DNA of 64,000 nt. It comes from Shinella yambaruensis (GTDB taxonomy: Bacteria; Pseudomonadota; Alphaproteobacteria; Rhizobiales; Rhizobiaceae). A program made the position numbers and the translations under genes. Each line of letters starts with the position of its first letter. Positions within the stretch are counted from its first letter, which is position 1. The notes below the pieces were generated by a model, which did no database searches, was not told where the DNA came from, and was given only the letters and a program-made list of their open reading frames with translations. This document shows, in pieces, positions 27,829 through 36,413 of the stretch. Location of the stretch: assembly GCF_022899355.1 (NCBI RefSeq), contig NZ_JALJCK010000002.1, positions 620,001-684,000 of the forward strand, read 5' to 3'.

Positions 27829-28917
27829 ATGACCTATCCCTGGCCCGACGCCGGCACGCCGCTCGAAGATGTCCCCACCCCCATGCCCGTCATCGACGAG
27901 GACCGGCTGGCGGCGAACATCGCCCGCGCGCAGGCCTATTTCGACGGGCACGGTATGGCTTTCCGCCCGCATATCAAGACCCACAAGATCATCGCGGTCG
28001 CCGAGGCGCAGCGGGCGGCCGGCGCCGTCGGGCTCAACTGCCAGAAGATCAGCGAGGCCGAGGTTTTCGCCGATGCCGGCTTTGAGGACATCCTGATCAC
28101 CTACAACATTCTCGGCGCGGCGAAGCTCAGGCGCCTGCGCGCGCTGCACGAACGGGTGCCGCGCCTTGCAGTGGTCGCCGACAGCGCCACGACCGTGGAC
28201 GGCCTTGCCGGCGCTTTCGATGCCGCCCGTCCGCTGACCGTGCTCGTGGAATGCGATACGGGCGGGCGCCGGTGCGGCGTGCAGACGCCGGAGGCGGCGA
28301 CGGACCTCGCGGCCCGGATCGCCGCGGCGCCCGCCCTCCGCTTCGGCGGCATCCTCACCTATCCGGCGACCGGCGGGGCGAGCGCGGTGGAGGCTTTCAT
28401 CGCCGGAACCATGACCTTGCTTGCGGCCCGCGGCCTCGATTGCCCGGTGCGCTCCAGCGGCGGTTCGCCAGACCTTTGGAAGGCCCATCTCGTGCCCTCC
28501 GCCACGGAACACCGTGCGGGAACCTATGTCTACAACGACCGCAGCATGGTGCGCGCCGGCCATTGCAAGCGGCAGGACCTTGCCATGCACATCCTTGCGA
28601 CCGTCGTCTCGCGCCCGGCGGAGGACCGCGCGGTGCTGGATGCCGGTTCCAAGGCGCTCACCTCCGACCTGCTCGGCTTTGCCGACTACGGCGAGATCGA
28701 AGGCCACGAGGGCGCCCGCATCGTCTCCCTCTCGGAGGAGCATGCGGTCGTCGATCTCAAGGATTGCCGGGGCGCGTTTCCCGCCATCGGCAGCGTGGTG
28801 CACATCGTGCCGAACCACACCTGCGTCGTCAGCAACCTGTTCGACCGCATGGTCTTCCATCGCGGCGGCATCGTCACCAGGGTTGAAGAGGTCGCCGCGC
28901 GCGGCACGGTCTGGTGA
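27829..28917 (+). CDS. D-threonine aldolase / 3-hydroxy-D-aspartate aldolase-like enzyme
   Basis: PLP enzyme of 362 residues with an alanine-racemase-type barrel and a C-terminal D-serine-dehydratase-like domain. The PLP lysine is in FRPHIKTHKI (about residue 49) and the C-terminal metal site is probably HTC in VPNHTCVVSN. Family members cleave D-3-hydroxy amino acids to glycine plus an aldehyde and need a divalent metal. The context (amino-acid oxidase, RidA) suggests use of D-amino acids or beta-hydroxy amino acids. D-serine deaminase activity is possible. Confidence 0.8.
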   Translation: MTYPWPDAGTPLEDVPTPMPVIDEDRLAANIARAQAYFDGHGMAFRPHIKTHKIIAVAEAQRAAGAVGLNCQKISEAEVFADAGFEDILITYNILGAAKLRRLRALHERVPRLAVVADSATTVDGLAGAFDAARPLTVLVECDTGGRRCGVQTPEAATDLAARIAAAPALRFGGILTYPATGGASAVEAFIAGTMTLLAARGLDCPVRSSGGSPDLWKAHLVPSATEHRAGTYVYNDRSMVRAGHCKRQDLAMHILATVVSRPAEDRAVLDAGSKALTSDLLGFADYGEIEGHEGARIVSLSEEHAVVDLKDCRGAFPAIGSVVHIVPNHTCVVSNLFDRMVFHRGGIVTRVEEVAARGTVW

Positions 28918-28991
28918 GCCCGGATTTCGGTTGACGGCACGCGGCAAAGCCGCTCGTGCTGACCGGCAAACGCATTCAAGGAGAATCGGCC

Positions 28992-29384
28992 ATGGCTGAA
29001 AACGATGCCCCCTTCTTCATCGAGGACACCGACGAGACGGAGATCTCGTCGGACACCGCCGGCCTCGGCAACCTCCTCGTCACCACGCATATCCCGCTGC
29101 GCGCCGACGGATCGCTGGAGACCGGCGATATCAAGACGCAGAGCGTGGCGACGCTGGAAAGCCTGAAGGCCTCGCTGGAAAAGGCCGGCAGCAGCCTTGC
29201 CGACGTGATCCATTTGACGATCTACCTCACCGACATCACCGAGCGCCCGGCCTTCAACGAGGTCTACTGCGCCTATTTCAAGAAGCCCTATCCGGTGCGC
29301 TGCGCCGTGGGCGTCGCCGCGCTCGCCGATCCCGGCATGCGTGTCGAGGTGACGGCGATGGCGGCGCGGCGCGGGCGCGCCTGA
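28992..29384 (+). CDS. RidA-family imine/enamine deaminase
   Basis: Small protein of 130 residues with the RidA fold: LGNLLVTTHIPLRADGS, VIHLTIYLTDITERPAFNEV and the C-terminal PVRCAVGVAALADPGMRVEV. The family residue Arg in PVR is present. AAGGAG precedes the ATG by about 9 bp. RidA proteins hydrolyse reactive imines from PLP- or flavin-dependent reactions, matching the oxidase and aldolase upstream. A second RidA, only distantly similar, lies at 41824-42162. Confidence 0.85.
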   Translation: MAENDAPFFIEDTDETEISSDTAGLGNLLVTTHIPLRADGSLETGDIKTQSVATLESLKASLEKAGSSLADVIHLTIYLTDITERPAFNEVYCAYFKKPYPVRCAVGVAALADPGMRVEVTAMAARRGRA

Positions 29385-29479
29385 GGTCGTGCCGGATGCG
29401 TCGGCCTTGGGTCCTGGCGCGTTCGGTCCCCCCCTTTCCCCCGGCGGCAAACGCTCCCGCAGGCGTCGGGTAGTCGAAA

Positions 29480-29505
29480 TTCATATTTTCTATAAAAATA
29501 GTGAA
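29480..29505. promoter_or_regulatory. AT-rich palindrome upstream of the organosulfur operon
   Basis: Within the 200-bp gap after ridA, TATTTT (29484-29489) and AAAATA (29495-29500) flank CTATA, with outer TTCA (29480-29483) and TGAA (29502-29505). It is the most AT-rich spot of the area, about 80 bp before the flavin reductase start, and probably marks the operon promoter or an activator site (CysB/LysR type would fit a sulfur operon). The rest of the gap shows nothing gene-like. Confidence 0.45.
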
Positions 29506-29586
29506 ATAAGAAATGGCGTGCCTGCTGCCCCAGGCTTCCGCTTGTTATCCCTATCACCATCAGGGGTCTCAAGCGGAGCGGGAACG

Positions 29587-30126
29587 ATGAACGCCCATGT
29601 CGAAAACACACGTTTCAACATTCGCAGCACCACGGCGATCGAGCAGCCGGCCGACGCCGACGCGTTGAAGGCGGCGCTGCGCACGCTCGGCGGCGGTGTC
29701 AGCATCATCACGGCCGGCGAGGGCGAGGCCCGCACCGGCGCGACCGTCACCTCGGCGACGGCGCTTTCCGTCGAGCCGGCACGCATGCTGGTTTCCCTCA
29801 ACCGCTCTTCCTCCACCTGGCCCGTCGTCGAGCGCTACGGCCATCTCGGCATCAACATCGTCGGCAGCACTCACGAGGTCCTTGCCAACCAGTTCGCCGG
29901 CCGCGGCGGCCTGCGCGGCGCCGATCGCTATCGCGGGGCGGACTGGACCACCGCCGTCAGCGGCGCGCCGCTGCTGGTCGATGCCGTCGCGGCGATCGAC
30001 TGCGTCGTCGAGGAAGCCATCGAACGGCACAGCCACGTCATCGTCATCGGCAAGGTTCTGGCGATCCGCCTCGGCGCCGGCCATTCGCTGCTCTACCAGG
30101 ACGGCCGCTACCATGCCCTGTCCTGA
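29587..30126 (+). CDS. Flavin reductase (FMN-binding, HpaC/DszD-like)
   Basis: Protein of 179 residues with the flavin-reductase domain: ALRTLGGGVSIITAGEGEA, TVTSATALSVEPARMLVSLN, STWPVVERYGHLGINIV and GAPLLVDAVAAIDCVVEE. It should supply reduced FMN to the flavin-dependent monooxygenase encoded next, as in two-component desulfurisation systems. An in-frame extension upstream is possible, but the ATG at 29587 gives a normal-length protein. Confidence 0.85.
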   Translation: MNAHVENTRFNIRSTTAIEQPADADALKAALRTLGGGVSIITAGEGEARTGATVTSATALSVEPARMLVSLNRSSSTWPVVERYGHLGINIVGSTHEVLANQFAGRGGLRGADRYRGADWTTAVSGAPLLVDAVAAIDCVVEEAIERHSHVIVIGKVLAIRLGAGHSLLYQDGRYHALS

Positions 30127-30248
30127 AACCTGCTGAGCGGCGCCGCCGCACCGGCATCCCCATCCATGCACTGCCATCCCCCGCCGCGGGCGGGATCGAG
30201 ACCCCGTGGCCGACGCGGCCCTTTCCAGACGACACGAAAGGAAACACG

Positions 30249-31601
30249 ATGACACGCAAGATCAGGCTTGGCGCCTTCCTTCCCGGCGGCGGCCAGCACG
30301 TCGCTTCCTGGCGCCACCCGGACCAGCCGGCGGACGGCGCCACCAGCTTCGAATTCCACAAGCAGCTTGCCCAGACCGCCGAGCGCGGCCTGTTCGACGC
30401 CTACTTCCTGGCGGATAACCTCGCCATCGGTTTCGGTGGTGCGCGGGAAGGGGGCAATGCCCGCGTTGCCGGCTTCGAGCCGGTGACGCTGTTTTCGGCG
30501 CTCGCGCCCTTCACGAAGAACCTCGGCTTCATCGCCACCGCCTCGACGACCTACGAGGAACCCTACAACACGGCGCGCAAGTTCGCCTCGCTCGATCTCA
30601 TTTCCGGCGGCCGCGCCGGCTGGAACGTCGTCACCACGACGGGCGATCCGACCGCGCAGAACTTCAACCGCGAGACCCAGCTGCCCCACGCCGCGCGCTA
30701 CCGCCGTGCCGCCGAGCATGTCGAGGTGGTCAAGAAGCTCTGGGACAGTTTCGAGGACGACGCCTTCCTGCGCGACAAGGAGCGCGGCGTCTTCTACGAT
30801 CCGGAAAAGCTGCACGAGAGCGACCACCGCGGCGAGCATTTCCAGGTGCGCGGACCGCTCAACGTCTCCCGTTCGCCGCAGGGCCATCCCGTCATCGTGC
30901 AGGCCGGCCAGTCGGATGACGGCCGCGGGCTTGCCGCCGCCACCGCGGAAGTGATCTTCACCGCCCACCAGCACATCGGGACGGCGCAGGAATTCTACCG
31001 CGACATCAAGGCGCGCGCCCGCGGCCTCGGCCGCAATCCGGACCATATCCTCGTCATGCCCGGCGTTTCTCCCTTCGTCGGCCGGACGCTGGAGGAGGCG
31101 CGGGAGAAATACGACCGCCTGACCGCGCTGATCGTCGAAGAGGACGGCGTCGGTCTCCTCAACGGGCTCACCGGAGGCACGCTGGACCTCAGGGGCTACG
31201 ACCTCGACGGCCCGCTGCCGCCCGCCCCGCCGACCGAGGGCATGAAGAGCCGCCAGGCGCTGATCCGCCAGATCGCCGACGAGAACAATTTCACCATCCG
31301 CCAGCTCTACCAGTGGATCGCCTCCGCCCGCGGCCACTACACCATCGTCGGCACGCCCGAGACGATCGTCGACACCCTGCAGGAATGGTTCGAGAACGAG
31401 GCCGCCGACGGCTTTAACATCCTGCCGCCGTGGCTTCCCACCGCGCTCGACGATTTCGTTGATCTGGTCATCCCCGAGCTCCAGCGCCGCGGCCTGTTCC
31501 GCACCGAATACGAGGGCACGACGCTGCGCGAAAACCTCGGCCTGCCTTTCCCCGTCAACCGCTGGGCCGGCGCGCGCGCCGCCGTCCAGGCCGCCGAATA
31601 G
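30249..31601 (+). CDS. FMN-dependent monooxygenase of the NtaA/SnaA/DszA family
   Basis: Luciferase-like (LLM) monooxygenase of 450 residues. Family features are KIRLGAFLPGGGQHVASWRH at the N-terminus, SLDLISGGRAGWNVVTT, and NPDHILVMPGVSPFVGRT. Relatives use reduced FMN and oxygen to cleave C-N or C-S bonds (nitrilotriacetate, sulfones, dibenzothiophene sulfone). A flavin reductase precedes it and an SsuABC-type transporter follows, so oxidation of an imported sulfonate or sulfone for sulfur is most likely. An amine or aromatic substrate remains possible. Confidence 0.85.
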   Translation: MTRKIRLGAFLPGGGQHVASWRHPDQPADGATSFEFHKQLAQTAERGLFDAYFLADNLAIGFGGAREGGNARVAGFEPVTLFSALAPFTKNLGFIATASTTYEEPYNTARKFASLDLISGGRAGWNVVTTTGDPTAQNFNRETQLPHAARYRRAAEHVEVVKKLWDSFEDDAFLRDKERGVFYDPEKLHESDHRGEHFQVRGPLNVSRSPQGHPVIVQAGQSDDGRGLAAATAEVIFTAHQHIGTAQEFYRDIKARARGLGRNPDHILVMPGVSPFVGRTLEEAREKYDRLTALIVEEDGVGLLNGLTGGTLDLRGYDLDGPLPPAPPTEGMKSRQALIRQIADENNFTIRQLYQWIASARGHYTIVGTPETIVDTLQEWFENEAADGFNILPPWLPTALDDFVDLVIPELQRRGLFRTEYEGTTLRENLGLPFPVNRWAGARAAVQAAE

Positions 31602-31610
31602 GAGACGACC

Positions 31611-32462
31611 ATGTCCTATGAGAACGTCAACTCCACCCTCGGCGCGGATTTTCGCCTGGCCAGCCGCCCACCGGCGGCGCCAAGGGTAACAGCACGGCTG
31701 AATGCGCTTTTGCCGTCGTTCCTCGCCCGCTACGGCCTGGTGCTGGCCTTCCTGGCGCTCTGGCAGATTTCGAGCACGCAGGGCTGGGTCAATCCCGCCG
31801 TCTTCCCGCCGCTCCACATCATCGTCGCGGCCCTCTGGGACAGCCTTGCCAGCGGCGCGCTCATCGACGACATCGCCATCAGTCTCCAGCGCTCCGGCAT
31901 CGCCTTTGCTGCCGCCGTCGCGATCGGCATCCCGCTCGGCCTCGTCATGGGACAGGCGAAGATCGTCGAGCAGGCGCTCGATCCGCTGCTGCAGTTCTTC
32001 CGCCAGACCTCGGCGCTCGCGCTCTATCCCGTCTTCATCCTGCTGCTCGGGCTCGGCGAGACCTCGAAGGTCTTCGTCATCTTCTGGGCGACGCTCTTCC
32101 CGATCCTGCTCGCCACGATCGGCGGCGTGAAGGAGGTCGACGGCAAGCTTGTCGAGATGGCGCGGACCTATGGCGCAGGGCGCCTGACGATCTTCCGCCG
32201 CGTCATCCTGCCGGCCTCGGTTCCCGCGATCTTCGTGGGCCTGCGCCTCTCGGCCACCACGGCGCTGCTGCTGCTCATCGCCGCCGAGATGATCGGCGCC
32301 AACAAGGGCATCGGCTTCCAGGTGATGAACGCCCAGTACAATTTCCAGATCCCGCTGATGTTCGCCGCCATCCTGCTTCTCGCCCTGCTCGGTCTCATCG
32401 CCAATGCGGTGCTGGTCCTCCTCCAGAAGAAACTCTGCCGCTGGTCGCAGCCGAACGCCTGA
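31611..32462 (+). CDS. ABC transporter permease (SsuC/TauC type)
   Basis: Inner-membrane permease of 283 residues with about six helices. The conserved loop is VDGKLVEMARTYGAGRLTIF followed by RRVILPASVPAIFVGLR, as in sulfonate, taurine and nitrate transporters. It starts 9 bp after the monooxygenase stop. Together with the next two genes it forms a full importer. Confidence 0.87.
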   Translation: MSYENVNSTLGADFRLASRPPAAPRVTARLNALLPSFLARYGLVLAFLALWQISSTQGWVNPAVFPPLHIIVAALWDSLASGALIDDIAISLQRSGIAFAAAVAIGIPLGLVMGQAKIVEQALDPLLQFFRQTSALALYPVFILLLGLGETSKVFVIFWATLFPILLATIGGVKEVDGKLVEMARTYGAGRLTIFRRVILPASVPAIFVGLRLSATTALLLLIAAEMIGANKGIGFQVMNAQYNFQIPLMFAAILLLALLGLIANAVLVLLQKKLCRWSQPNA

Positions 32463-32494
32463 ATTCCTCATCCTCTTTGTCAAAGGACACCGTC

Positions 32495-33469
32495 ATGACC
32501 TTCCATTCGAAGAAGCTTCTCCTCTCCGCCGCCTTCGTGCTCGGCCTTGCCGGCACGGCTTCCGCGGAAGACGTCAACCTGCGTTACCTCGCCAGCCAGG
32601 GCGGCCTGACCGCCCATGAGCTTGCCGCCGAACTCGGCTATTTCGAGGGAACCGGCATCACCATCGAGAATGTCGGCTATGCCGCCGGCGGCCCGGCCTC
32701 GCTGATCGCGCTCGCCTCCGGCGACGTGGAGCTCGGCAGCGCGGCCACCTCCGCCGTGCTGAACTCGATCATCAGCGGCAACGACTTCGTCGCCGCCTAT
32801 CCCTCGAACGGCATCAATGCCGAGGTCCAGTCGATCTTCTACGTGCTGGAGGACAGCCCGATCAGGGAGATCAAGGACATTGCCGGCAAGAGCATCGCCG
32901 TCAACACGCTCGGCGCCCATCTCGACTACACGATCCGCGAGGCGCTGCATTCGGTCGGCCTGCCGACGGATGCGGCCAACCAGGTCGTCGTGCCCGGCCC
33001 GCAGCTCGAGCAGGTGCTGCGCTCCGGCCAGGTCGACATCTCGGCCTTCGGCTACTGGCAGACGACCTTCGAGGGCGCGGCCAGCAAGAACGGCGGCCTG
33101 CGCGCGATCTTCGGCGACACGGACGTGCTCGGCGAGATCGCCGGCGGCTTCGTGGTGCTGCGCCGCGATTTCGTCAAGGCGCATCCCGAGGCGGCGAAGA
33201 CCTTCGTGGAACAGTCCGCCCGCGCGCTCGACTATGCCCGCGAACATCCCGAGGAAACCCGCAAGATCCTCGCAAAGGCCTTGCAGGAACGCGGCGAGAA
33301 CCCTGACATCGCACAGTATTTCCGCGGTTACGGCGTTCGTGCCGGCGGCCTTCCGGTCGAGCGGGACGTACAGTTCTGGATCGACGTGCTGGTGCGCGAG
33401 GGCAAGCTGAAGCAAGGCCAGCTCGCGGCCAAGGACGTGCTCTATTCGCCCGACGCGGCGACGAACTGA
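32495..33469 (+). CDS. ABC transporter substrate-binding protein (SsuA/NMT1-like)
   Basis: Periplasmic protein of 324 residues with signal peptide (KKLLLSAAFVLGLAGTASA) and an SsuA/TauA-type core (VNLRYLASQGGLTAHELAAE; GDVELGSAATSAVLNSIISG; IRKDIAGKSI-like segment). The ATG at 32495 follows AAAGGA; an in-frame start at 32477 would put six residues before the signal peptide. Aliphatic sulfonates or related sulfur compounds are the likely ligands, based on operon content. Confidence 0.85.
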   Translation: MTFHSKKLLLSAAFVLGLAGTASAEDVNLRYLASQGGLTAHELAAELGYFEGTGITIENVGYAAGGPASLIALASGDVELGSAATSAVLNSIISGNDFVAAYPSNGINAEVQSIFYVLEDSPIREIKDIAGKSIAVNTLGAHLDYTIREALHSVGLPTDAANQVVVPGPQLEQVLRSGQVDISAFGYWQTTFEGAASKNGGLRAIFGDTDVLGEIAGGFVVLRRDFVKAHPEAAKTFVEQSARALDYAREHPEETRKILAKALQERGENPDIAQYFRGYGVRAGGLPVERDVQFWIDVLVREGKLKQGQLAAKDVLYSPDAATN

Positions 33470-33477
33470 GGCCCGCC

Positions 33478-34248
33478 ATGAGCCTTGCCCCCGCAGCGAT
33501 CCGTGGAGAGGTGACGATCCGTCACCTCTCGAAATCCTACACGCTCGATGGCCGGCCGCTGCCGGTTCTCGACAACATCAACCTGAAGATCCGCTCGGGC
33601 GAGAGCCTCGCCATCGTCGGCGCCAGCGGCTCCGGCAAGACGACGCTGCTGCGCATCCTCGCCGGGCTGGAGGATGCCGACGGCGGCGAGGTGCTGATCG
33701 ACGGCAAGGCCGTCTCGGGCGTCGGCGCGGAACGGGCGGTCATCTTCCAGGAGCCGCGCCTGCTGCCCTGGCTGACGGTGCTCGAAAACGTCGCCTTCGG
33801 CCTCGATACGCGCGGTGTTTCCCGCGAGGAGGCGAAAGCCCGCGCGCGGCGCTATGTCCAGCTCGTCGGCCTGCAATCCTTCGAGAACGCCTATCCGCGC
33901 CAGCTTTCCGGCGGCATGGCGCAGCGCGTCGGCATTGCCCGGGCGCTTGCCGTCCAGCCGGAGATCCTGCTGCTCGACGAACCGCTCGGCGCGCTCGACG
34001 CCATGACGAAGATCGGCATGCAGCAGGAGCTGACGCGCATCTGGCGCGACGAGGACGTGACGACCATCCTCGTGACGCACGACCTGGAGGAGGCGATCTA
34101 CCTTGCCGACCGCATCCTCATCCTGCCGCGCGAGAAGAATGCCGCGCCGCGGCTGATCGAGATCGACCTGCCACGCCCGCGCGACCGCAGCGCGCCGGAA
34201 TTCGTGCGCCATCGCGAGGAACTGCTGACCCTCTTCGGCCTGCACTGA
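33478..34248 (+). CDS. ABC transporter ATP-binding protein (SsuB/TauB type)
   Basis: ATPase of 256 residues with Walker A GASGSGKTT, a Q-loop in FQEPRLLPWLTV, signature LSGGMAQRVGIARALA, Walker B ILLLDEPLGALDAMTK and H-loop VTHDLEEAIYLAD. The PRLLPWLTV form is characteristic of nitrate/sulfonate/taurine ATPases. It closes the organosulfur operon; a terminator follows 27 bp later. Confidence 0.9.
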   Translation: MSLAPAAIRGEVTIRHLSKSYTLDGRPLPVLDNINLKIRSGESLAIVGASGSGKTTLLRILAGLEDADGGEVLIDGKAVSGVGAERAVIFQEPRLLPWLTVLENVAFGLDTRGVSREEAKARARRYVQLVGLQSFENAYPRQLSGGMAQRVGIARALAVQPEILLLDEPLGALDAMTKIGMQQELTRIWRDEDVTTILVTHDLEEAIYLADRILILPREKNAAPRLIEIDLPRPRDRSAPEFVRHREELLTLFGLH

Positions 34249-34275
34249 CCGCGACCGCGTACGATTGCCTTTGAC

Positions 34276-34329
34276 CCCGCCTGCTCCGGCCGATAGACGA
34301 ACGTCATCCGGCCGGGCAGGCGGGCTTTT
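34276..34329 (+). terminator. Rho-independent terminator of the organosulfur operon
   Basis: A long stem pairs CCCGCCTGC with GCAGGCGGG and continues as CCGGCCG with CGGCCGG, with a single T bulge and a loop of about 15 bases. It is followed by CTTTT. It stands between the ATPase gene and rarA. Confidence 0.7.
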
Positions 34330-34377
34330 GCGTCAGGCCGCCGGGTTGGACAGGACCGTTTAAGACCGGAGGACGCC

Positions 34378-35694
34378 ATGACCGATCTTTTCGACGCCGC
34401 ACCGCGCACCGGCGCCATGCCGCTCGCCGCGGAGCTGCGCCCGGCGAGCCTGGACGACGTGATCGGCCAGGAGAAGATCATCGGCGAGGGCACCATGCTG
34501 CGCCGGCGCATCGCGGCCGGAAGGCTCGGCAGCATCGTGCTCTACGGCCCGCCCGGCCTTGGCAAGACGTCGATCGCGCGCGCCATCGGCAACATGCTCG
34601 GCAAGAACTTCCGCCCGCTGCATGCCGCGCACAACAACGTGGCCGACATCCGCAAGATCGCCGACGAGGCGCGCATGCGGCCGACCCTGCTCTTCGCGGA
34701 CGAGGTGCATCGCTTCAGCGCGACGCAGCAGGACCATCTCCTTGCGCTCTGCGAGGAGGGCGTCGCCGACTTCATCGGCGCGACGACCGGCAATCCCTAC
34801 CATACGCTGACGCCCGCGCTCATCTCCCGCTCCACCATATTGAAGCTAGAGCCGCTGATGCTGGAGGAGATGGAGGAAGTGGTGCGGCGGGGGCTTCGCC
34901 ACCTTGCGGCGCGCGGCATCGCGGTGGAGCTGGAACCCGACCAACTGCGCCGCATCGCCGGCCGCTCCGGCGGCGATGCGCGTCGCGCGCTGACGGTGCT
35001 TGAAAGCCTTGCCGTCGGGCACGCGCCGGGAAAACCCGTCGTCATCACCGAGGCGATGGTCGAGGAGGCCTATGCCGCCGCGCCCGTCAACCACGACCGG
35101 TCGGGCGATGCGCATTACGATGTGGTCTCGGCCTTCGTGAAATCGATGCGCGGCTCCGATCCCGATGCGACGCTCTACTGGCTTGCCCGGCTGATCCATG
35201 GCGGCGAGGACCCGCGCTACATCGCCCGCCGCATCATGATCCACGCGTCCGAGGATGTCGGCCTTGCCGACAACACGGCACTGCAGACGGCGGTGGCCGC
35301 GCTGCATGCGGTGGAGAAGATCGGCTATCCCGAGGCGCAGATCATCCTCGCCCATGCCGCCCTGCACGTCGCCCGGGCGCCGAAGTCGAACTCCGCCTGC
35401 CGCGGCATTTCGCTTGCTCTCGCCCATGTGGCGAAAGAGGCGCCCTCGGCGGTGCCGATGCATCTGCGCGACGCGCATTACAAGGGCGCGGCGGCGCTCG
35501 GCCATGTCGGCTATGCCTTCCCGCATGACGACGGACGGGGCTGGAGCGAGCAGGTCTACGCGCCGGACGTTCCGCGCGGCGCCTTCTACCAGAGCGACGC
35601 CCGCGAGGCGGGGACCTTCGAGCGGCGGGCCGACGAGCACTGGGACCAGATCACCGGCCGGCCGACGCCGCGCCGCTTCGGCGAGAAACGCTGA
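34378..35694 (+). CDS. rarA: Replication-associated recombination protein A (RarA/MgsA)
   Basis: AAA+ ATPase of 438 residues acting at stalled replication forks. Visible are LRPASLDDVIGQEKIIGEG, Walker A YGPPGLGKTS, Walker B LLFADEVHRFSATQQDHLL, sensor ATTGNPYHTLTPALISRS and the C-terminal MgsA/RarA domain (LARLIHGGEDPRYIARRIMI; APKSNSAC). Walker B reads DEVH where DEIH is usual, a mild change. It is a single-gene unit, divided from the organosulfur operon by a terminator and convergent with the CDP-alcohol transferase gene 3 bp away. Confidence 0.93.
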   Translation: MTDLFDAAPRTGAMPLAAELRPASLDDVIGQEKIIGEGTMLRRRIAAGRLGSIVLYGPPGLGKTSIARAIGNMLGKNFRPLHAAHNNVADIRKIADEARMRPTLLFADEVHRFSATQQDHLLALCEEGVADFIGATTGNPYHTLTPALISRSTILKLEPLMLEEMEEVVRRGLRHLAARGIAVELEPDQLRRIAGRSGGDARRALTVLESLAVGHAPGKPVVITEAMVEEAYAAAPVNHDRSGDAHYDVVSAFVKSMRGSDPDATLYWLARLIHGGEDPRYIARRIMIHASEDVGLADNTALQTAVAALHAVEKIGYPEAQIILAHAALHVARAPKSNSACRGISLALAHVAKEAPSAVPMHLRDAHYKGAAALGHVGYAFPHDDGRGWSEQVYAPDVPRGAFYQSDAREAGTFERRADEHWDQITGRPTPRRFGEKR

Positions 35695-35697
35695 AGG

Positions 35698-36294
35698 CTA
35701 ACGTCCGGTGAGGCCGACCCGGACCCGGTTGACCACCGTCCAGGCGAGCAGCACGCAGGCCATCGGCTGGATGTGCCACGTCCAGGCCGGCAACGTGCCG
35801 AAACCGGCGACGAGCGCGCCGAGCGCACCGAAGAGGAAGGCCCGGTCGCTCTTGCCCATCGGCCCCTCGTAGCTGCGGCCGTTGCCATGGGCGACGCCGA
35901 GCACGCCGGCGAACTCCGTCAGCGCCGAAAGGAAGACGATGGCCGTGAACCACGGCAGGGAAAACGGCGCCACCAGCGCGAAGGGCAGGTAGAGCGCGGC
36001 ATCGGAGACGACATCGGTGATCTCGTTGAGATAGCCGCCGAGCGGGCTCTTCTGGCCGTGTTCGCGGGCGAGCATGCCGTCGATGGCGTTGAGCCCCATG
36101 CGCAGCAGCATCCAGACGGGAACGAGCGCGAAAAGGGCGGACGCCGGATTGACGAGAAGGAGCGCGCCGATCCCCACCGAGACGAGCGCGGCGATCAGCG
36201 TCACCTGATTGGCCGTGACACCCATGGCCGCAAGCCGTCCCACCAGGGGACGAAGCAGGTTCTGGAAGGATGATTTCAGTTTATAGATCGACAT
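35698..36294 (-). CDS. CDP-alcohol phosphatidyltransferase (YnbA-like)
   Basis: Integral membrane protein of 198 residues with about six helices. The CDP-alcohol transferase motif is present but altered: N69-A-I-D72-G73-M-L-A76-R77, then G86, N90, D94 and D98. The usual first and third Asp positions are Asn (N69, N90), while DG, AR, G86 and D94 are kept. It should join CDP-diacylglycerol to an alcohol headgroup in the inner membrane. The start at 36294 fits the family N-terminus (SIYKLKSSFQNLLRPLVGRL). It diverges from five lipid genes, the same set as E. coli ynbABCD. Confidence 0.83.
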   Translation of the reverse strand: MSIYKLKSSFQNLLRPLVGRLAAMGVTANQVTLIAALVSVGIGALLLVNPASALFALVPVWMLLRMGLNAIDGMLAREHGQKSPLGGYLNEITDVVSDAALYLPFALVAPFSLPWFTAIVFLSALTEFAGVLGVAHGNGRSYEGPMGKSDRAFLFGALGALVAGFGTLPAWTWHIQPMACVLLAWTVVNRVRVGLTGR

Positions 36295-36310
36295 GTCAGC
36301 TCGAATCCGC

Positions 36311-36343
36311 TCGATTGCGTGCAATAAAAGAGGATGCAATCGA
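36311..36343. promoter_or_regulatory. Perfect 8-bp palindrome between the divergent lipid genes
   Basis: TCGATTGC (36311-36318) and GCAATCGA (36336-36343) flank a 17-bp spacer in the 119-bp region between the minus-strand ynbA-like gene and the plus-strand operon. A half copy (GTGCAATA) lies in the spacer. The position suits a shared operator for both transcripts. Confidence 0.5.
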
Positions 36344-36413
36344 CATGAAATCAACTGCAAACATGCGTCCTCATCCGTATAGGTGCTGAGGTTTCCGCAG
36401 GAGAGATGACAGC

